Below are positions 7,147 through 10,426 of a stretch of 10,426 bases of DNA, in pieces. Below the pieces are notes generated by a model. The model had not been told where the DNA came from, did no database searches, and saw nothing but the letters and a program-made list of their open reading frames with translations. The stretch comes from Bacteroidota bacterium (lineage in GTDB: Bacteria; Bacteroidota; Bacteroidia; Bacteroidales; PUMT01): the NCBI GenBank assembly GCA_003567115.1, contig PXAP01000014.1, positions 1 to 10,426 on the forward strand. Reading direction: 5' to 3'. Numbering within the stretch: position 1 is the first letter of the stretch; every line of letters starts with the position of its first letter. The translations under genes and the position numbers were made by a program.

Positions 7147-7343
7147 AACAAGACGGTACAATTGTTGAAGCTTTATCCAATGCAATGTTTAAGGTTGAGC
7201 TTGAAAACGGGCATATAATTATTGCCCATATATCCGGAAAAATGAGAATGCATTACATTAAAATTCTTCCGGGCGACAAGGTTAAGGTGGAGATGTCACC
7301 CTATGATCTTACCAAAGGCAGAATAAGTTACAGATATAAATAA
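7125..7343 (+). CDS. infA: Translation initiation factor IF-1
   Basis: IF-1 occupies the A site of the 30S subunit during initiation and supports IF-2 and IF-3. The 72-residue product is one S1-type OB fold with the usual blocks KQKAIEQDGTIVEALSNAMF, VELENGHIIIAHISGKMRMH (24-43) and ILPGDKVKVEMSPYDLTKGR (47-66), ending RISYRYK. The ATG lies within the 3' end of map in another frame, giving a 22-base overlap. AAAGGA (7115-7120) lies five bases before the ATG and could act as a Shine-Dalgarno-like site. In Bacteroidota infA typically follows map, as here. Confidence 0.98.
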   Translation: MAKQKAIEQDGTIVEALSNAMFKVELENGHIIIAHISGKMRMHYIKILPGDKVKVEMSPYDLTKGRISYRYK

Positions 7344-7376
7344 TTGAAAATTAATATATAACCAAACGTTATTGAG

Positions 7377-7493
7377 ATGAAGGTCAGAGCATCGGTAAAG
7401 AAAAGAAGTGCAACCTGTAAGATTGTCCGCCGAAAAGGGCGGGTATACGTAATTAACAAAAAGAACCCAAAATTCAAACAAAGGCAGGGATAA
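7377..7493 (+). CDS. rpmJ: 50S ribosomal protein L36 (bL36), zinc-free form
   Basis: L36 is the smallest large-subunit protein and binds 23S rRNA near the base of the stalks. The frame from ATG 7377 to TAA 7491-7493 gives 38 residues, exactly the usual length, beginning MKVRASVKKRSATCKIVRRK and ending NPKFKQRQG. The zinc-binding set of E. coli L36 (C11, C14, C27, H33) is reduced to C14. The other positions are S11, N27 and F33, so this copy cannot form the zinc ribbon. It lies 33 bases after infA and before the second long spacer. Its small size makes it easy to miss in automated calling. Confidence 0.96.
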   Translation: MKVRASVKKRSATCKIVRRKGRVYVINKKNPKFKQRQG

Positions 7494-7601
7494 ATCATCA
7501 ACTCCTGATCGGGTCAGGATTAAAGCCGGCCTTGTTGCAGGGGATCTCAATGAAGATATTTAAGTTTTACAATGAAATCAAAATAAAAATCATTACAAAT
7601 T
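7494..7601 (+). promoter_or_regulatory. rpmJ-rpsM spacer; possible leader of the alpha-operon block
   Basis: This 108-base gap is the longest in the window and sits where the alpha operon begins in other bacteria. There, protein S4 represses translation through a structured leader in E. coli. A six-pair hairpin TCCTGA/TCAGGA with loop TCGGG lies at 7503-7519. CTCCTG (7502-7507) could instead pair with CAGGGG (7538-7543, one G-U), so two exclusive folds are possible. No T-run follows the hairpin. The last 50 bases before rpsM are AT-rich and unstructured. No clear Bacteroidota promoter (TTTG and TAnnTTTG) was found. Regulatory function is inferred from position only. Confidence 0.3.
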
Positions 7602-7979
7602 ATGGCAAGAATTGTCGGTGTAGACTTACCAAAGAACAAAAGAGGTGTGGTTGGACTAACTTACATATATGGGATAGGCAGCAGTGCAGCTGCCCAGGTT
7701 CTGGATGAAGCGGATATTGACCAAAATGTTAAGGTAAAGGACTGGGACGATGATCAGTTATCCAGAATCAGAAACATTATAAACGAGAAACTGAAGGTTG
7801 AAGGTGAACTGCGATCCTCCGTGCAGATGAATATAAAGCGCTTGATGGATATCGGATGTTACAGGGGAATCCGTCACCGTACAGGTATGCCTGTGCGCGG
7901 GCAAAGTACCAAGAATAATGCAAGAACCCGTAAGGGGAGGAAAAAAACCGTTGCCAACAAAAAAATGGCAACCAAATAA
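7602..7979 (+). CDS. rpsM: 30S ribosomal protein S13 (uS13)
   Basis: S13 lies in the small-subunit head, contacts the P-site tRNA with its C-terminal tail, and forms bridges with L5. The product is 125 residues. It opens MARIVGVDLPKNKRGVVGLT with the helix-two-turn-helix region following (YIYGIGSSAAAQVL). It carries the signature CYRGIRHRTGMPVRGQSTKN (86-105), and then a basic tail with NARTRKGRKKT. The start is preceded by AT-rich sequence with no Shine-Dalgarno site. rpsK follows after 9 bases. Confidence 0.98.
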   Translation: MARIVGVDLPKNKRGVVGLTYIYGIGSSAAAQVLDEADIDQNVKVKDWDDDQLSRIRNIINEKLKVEGELRSSVQMNIKRLMDIGCYRGIRHRTGMPVRGQSTKNNARTRKGRKKTVANKKMATK

Positions 7980-7988
7980 CAGTTAAAT

Positions 7989-8378
7989 ATGGCAAAGAAA
8001 ACAGGGACATCCAAAAAAAGAACGGTGAAGGTAGAGCCAGTAGGGCAGGCTCACATACATGCATCATTTAACAATATCATTATTACCCTTACCAATAATA
8101 ACGGACAGGTTATATCATGGTCGTCTGCAGGTAAAAACGGATTTCGCGGGTCAAAAAAGAATACACCTTATGCTGCACAGGTATCTGCTGCAGGATGTGC
8201 CAAAACGGCATACGACCTTGGTTTGCGTAAAGTTAAGGTATTTGTTAAAGGCCCAGGTTCGGGACGTGAATCGGCTATCAGAACTATACATACATCGGGG
8301 ATTGAAGTTTCCGAAATTGTTGATGTCACCCCTCTTCCCCACAACGGATGTCGCCCCCCCAAGCGCCGGCGGGTATAA
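7989..8378 (+). CDS. rpsK: 30S ribosomal protein S11 (uS11)
   Basis: S11 shapes the platform of the 30S subunit by the E-site mRNA. The 129-residue length equals that of E. coli S11. Blocks include HIHASFNNIIITLTNNNG (22-39), the KNGFRGSKKNTPYAAQ segment (49-64), VKGPGSGRESAIR (86-98) and the ending DVTPLPHNGCRPPKRRRV (112-129). The Asn119-Gly120 pair, known to form isoaspartate in E. coli S11, is conserved. A run of seven C bases (8354-8360) encodes Arg-Pro-Pro near the 3' end; the frame stays intact across it. rpsD follows after 41 bases. Confidence 0.98.
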   Translation: MAKKTGTSKKRTVKVEPVGQAHIHASFNNIIITLTNNNGQVISWSSAGKNGFRGSKKNTPYAAQVSAAGCAKTAYDLGLRKVKVFVKGPGSGRESAIRTIHTSGIEVSEIVDVTPLPHNGCRPPKRRRV

Positions 8379-8419
8379 ATAATTGATGAGTCTGAAAATA
8401 AATAATCTGTTTTAAAGAT

Positions 8420-9028
8420 ATGGCAAGATATAGAGGACCAAGAACCAAAATAGCAAGGAAATTAAGTGAACCGGTATTCGGACCCGATAAGGTGTTTGAG
8501 AAAAAAAATTACCCCCCCGGAATGCATGGCAATATGCGTAGAAGAAAGAAAACGTCAGAATATGGCGTGCAGCTTCTGGAAAAGCAAAAAGCCAAATATA
8601 CCTATGGATTGCTTGAACGTCAGTTCTCAAACCTGTTTAAAAAAGCAGCACACTGGAAAGGCATTACGGGTGAAGCCTTGCTTCAATTGCTGGAGTCACG
8701 TCTGGACAACGTGGTATTTCGTATGGGAATTGCACCCACCCGTGCAGGGGCCCGCCAGCTTGTTTCACACAGGCATATTACCGTAAATGACAAAGTTGTG
8801 AATATACCCTCCTATATTGTTAAAGAGGGGGAGTATGTTGGAGTAAGGGAAAAATCAAAATCACTTGAGGTTATCACTGAATCACTTGGTGGAAGGAAGC
8901 GTAACCCATATTCCTGGATTGAGTGGGATTCAGATAAAATGAGGGGGAGGTTTTTGAATATGCCTGAAAGAGAGGAGATTCCCGAAAATATAAAGGAACA
9001 ATTAATTGTGGAATTGTATTCAAAATAA
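8420..9028 (+). CDS. rpsD: 30S ribosomal protein S4 (uS4), zinc-free form
   Basis: S4 nucleates assembly of the 16S 5' domain and lines the mRNA entry channel. In E. coli it also represses the alpha operon. The product is 202 residues. The N-terminal domain has MARYRGPRTKIARKL and the YPPGMHG and SEYGVQLLEKQKAKYTYGLL segments. An S4 RNA-binding domain spans about 93-155 (SRLDNVVFRMGIAPTRAGAR, QLVSHRHITVN). The ending KEQLIVELYSK is diagnostic. There is no cysteine at all, so the zinc-binding knuckle of some S4 proteins is missing. A seven-C run (8512-8518) encodes part of Tyr-Pro-Pro. Confidence 0.98.
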   Translation: MARYRGPRTKIARKLSEPVFGPDKVFEKKNYPPGMHGNMRRRKKTSEYGVQLLEKQKAKYTYGLLERQFSNLFKKAAHWKGITGEALLQLLESRLDNVVFRMGIAPTRAGARQLVSHRHITVNDKVVNIPSYIVKEGEYVGVREKSKSLEVITESLGGRKRNPYSWIEWDSDKMRGRFLNMPEREEIPENIKEQLIVELYSK

Positions 9029-9035
9029 AATTGTA

Positions 9036-10028
9036 ATGGCAATATTAGCATTTCAGAAACCCGAACAAATTATAATGCTCGAATCTACCGAAAAAACCGG
9101 TAAATTTGAGTTCAGACCCCTTGAACCAGGTTATGGTATTACAATAGGCAATGTGCTCAGAAGGGTGCTGCTATCATCACTCGATGGTTATGCAATTACC
9201 TGGGTTAAGATATCAGGAGTTGATCATGAGTTTTCTGCCATTTCGGGTGTACTTCAGGATTTGCCTGAAATTATTCTTAACCTGAAACAGATACGATTAA
9301 AAAGGCAGATAGAAGACACCGAGGAAGAAACGGTAAATGTTTCAATAACCGGGCAAGAAGAGTTTAGGGCGGGAGACCTGTCGAAATTTTTAAATGTTTT
9401 CGCGGTACTTAACCCCGATCATTTGATTTGCCGGATGGAACCCGGCACAAAATTACAGCTTGAACTAAACATAAAAAAAGGGCGCGGCTATGTTCCTTCA
9501 GAGGAAAACAAGCCTGCTGACCCCGAATTTGGTATTATAGCGGTTGATTCAATATTTACTCCTGTTGTAAATGTTAAGTATACTGTTGAGAATTTCAGGG
9601 TTGAGCAGAGAACAGACTACGAAAAGCTGATTTTTGAAATAGAGACCGATGGCTCAATTCATCCAAAGGAAGCCCTTAAAGAATCGGCCAAGATCCTGAT
9701 TTATCATCTTATGCTTTTTTCTGATGAAAAGATCACACTGGAGACAGATGAGAAATTAGATAATGACGAGTTTGATGAGGAAGTACTGCATATGAGGCAA
9801 CTTCTGAAATCAAAACTTGTGGATCTTGATCTTTCCGTAAGGGCCTTGAATTGTCTTAAGGCAGCTGAGGTTGAAACACTGGGAGATCTTGTAAAATTCA
9901 ATAAGAATGATCTGCTGAAATTCAGGAATTTCGGAAAAAAATCCCTCACTGAGCTTGATGAACTCCTTGAATCAATGAATCTGAACTTCGGGATGGATAT
10001 ATCAAAATATAAATTAGACAAGGAATAA
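9036..10028 (+). CDS. rpoA: DNA-directed RNA polymerase subunit alpha
   Basis: Alpha dimerises to nucleate RNA polymerase assembly, and its C-terminal domain binds promoter UP elements and activators. From the ATG at 9036 it is 330 residues, starting MAILAFQKPEQIIMLES, the expected Bacteroidota opening; an in-frame ATG at 9006 lies inside rpsD and adds ten unrelated residues. The N-terminal domain has FEFRPLEPGYGITIGNVLRR (24-43) and LLSSLDGYAI. The C-terminal domain (about 255-320) has VRALNCLK with R269 and N272, matching E. coli R265 and N268, and NFGKKSLTEL (298-307). The two are joined by an acidic linker (LDNDEFDEEV). It starts 7 bases after rpsD. Confidence 0.98.
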   Translation: MAILAFQKPEQIIMLESTEKTGKFEFRPLEPGYGITIGNVLRRVLLSSLDGYAITWVKISGVDHEFSAISGVLQDLPEIILNLKQIRLKRQIEDTEEETVNVSITGQEEFRAGDLSKFLNVFAVLNPDHLICRMEPGTKLQLELNIKKGRGYVPSEENKPADPEFGIIAVDSIFTPVVNVKYTVENFRVEQRTDYEKLIFEIETDGSIHPKEALKESAKILIYHLMLFSDEKITLETDEKLDNDEFDEEVLHMRQLLKSKLVDLDLSVRALNCLKAAEVETLGDLVKFNKNDLLKFRNFGKKSLTELDELLESMNLNFGMDISKYKLDKE

Positions 10029-10033
10029 TAGAA

Positions 10034-10426
10034 ATGAGACACAGAAAGAAGTTTAATCATTTGGGCAGGACCAGTTCACACAGGAAAGCAATGCTGGCCA
10101 ATATGGCATCTTCACTTATATTACATAAACGTATAACAACAACAGTTGCAAAAGCCAAGGAATTAAGAGTCTATGTAGAACCTCTGATTACAAAATCGAA
10201 GGCCGATTCTACCCATTCAAGAAGAACGGTTTTTAGCTACCTTAAGAATAAATATGCTGTTTCCGAATTGTTTCGGGAGGTATCTCCTGTAGTAGCTGCC
10301 AGACCCGGAGGATATACCAGGATTCTTAAAACCGGACATCGCCCTGGTGATAATGCCGATATGTGTATCATCGAGCTGGTTGACTATAATGAGAATATGC
10401 TTGAAGCAAAGAGCGAAAAGAAAGAA
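10034..10426 (+). CDS. rplQ: 50S ribosomal protein L17 (bL17), 3'-truncated by window edge
   Basis: L17 lies on the large subunit near the tunnel exit. The frame from the ATG at 10034 is open to the window end and gives 131 residues without a stop. The family core is complete: MRHRKKFNHLGRTSSHRKAM (1-20), SLILHKRITTTVAKAKELR (27-45), PLITKSKADSTHSRR (50-64) and RPGGYTRILKTGHRPGDNAD (90-109), then IIELVDYNENM. The remaining tail is lysine- and glutamate-rich, matching the charged C-terminal extension usual in Bacteroidota L17, and continues past the window. It follows rpoA by 5 bases; AAGGA lies 9 bases before the ATG. Confidence 0.97.
   Translation, partial: MRHRKKFNHLGRTSSHRKAMLANMASSLILHKRITTTVAKAKELRVYVEPLITKSKADSTHSRRTVFSYLKNKYAVSELFREVSPVVAARPGGYTRILKTGHRPGDNADMCIIELVDYNENMLEAKSEKKE

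Noticed and set aside
4271..7545. Possible shared inverted motif between the two long spacers (GCCGG near TTGCAG in one, GGTTGCTGCAACCGGCC in the other)
   Set aside because: Only short blocks of 5-6 bases match with different spacing; not distinguishable from chance.
7489..7561. Open frame through the rpmJ-rpsM spacer encoding a peptide-like string (TPDRVRIKAGLVAGDLNEDI)
   Set aside because: It has no ATG, GTG or TTG start in frame after the last upstream stop, begins out of frame inside rpmJ, and resembles no family I recognise.
9006..9035. N-terminal extension of RpoA from an upstream ATG
   Set aside because: The ten extra codons overlap the rpsD end; the conserved alpha N-terminus MAILAFQKP starts at 9036.
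1..10426. A novel defence, mobile or biosynthetic system hidden in the cluster
   Set aside because: Every gene is an identified housekeeping gene in canonical order, gaps are at most 108 bases, and no insertion, repeat array or composition break was seen.

Overview
The window is one uninterrupted, all plus-strand stretch of the main ribosomal-protein supercluster (the S10-spc-alpha region) of a bacterium. It starts inside rplP and ends inside rplQ. The order is rplP(partial)-rpmC-rpsQ-rplN-rplX-rplE-rpsN-rpsH-rplF-rplR-rpsE-rpmD-rplO-secY-map-infA-rpmJ-rpsM-rpsK-rpsD-rpoA-rplQ(partial). All 22 genes were recognised from their translations, and none is broken or frameshifted.

The organism is most likely a member of the Bacteroidota, probably Bacteroidales-like. 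The reasons are the secY-map-infA-rpmJ order without adk, the RpoA N-terminus beginning MAILAFQKPEQ, the zinc-free forms of S14, S4 and L36, and AT-rich start regions that mostly lack a Shine-Dalgarno sequence. The placement at phylum level is fairly firm; the order level is inference.

Layout: 1-791 is the tail of the S10 block (L16, L29, S17). 794-4968 is the spc block (L14, L24, L5, S14, S8, L6, L18, S5, L30, L15). 4974-7493 holds the translocon channel SecY, methionine aminopeptidase, initiation factor IF-1 and L36. 7602-10426 is the alpha block (S13, S11, S4, RNA polymerase alpha, L17). Genes are packed tightly. rplX/rplE overlap by one base and map/infA by 22 bases, while most other gaps are 2-42 bases. 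Only two spacers approach 100 bases, 4228-4323 and 7494-7601; each can form a short hairpin and neither holds a convincing gene. No gene-free stretch exceeds 300 bases.

The genes together make ribosomal subunits, start translation, insert or export the products, trim initiator methionine and supply the polymerase assembly subunit, so co-transcription balances growth machinery. No RNA genes, mobile elements, CRISPR arrays, phage genes or foreign-looking insertions were seen. This is an ordinary, highly conserved core region, and I found no evidence of a previously undescribed system. The findings below are modest observations on gene junctions, spacers and residue variants.
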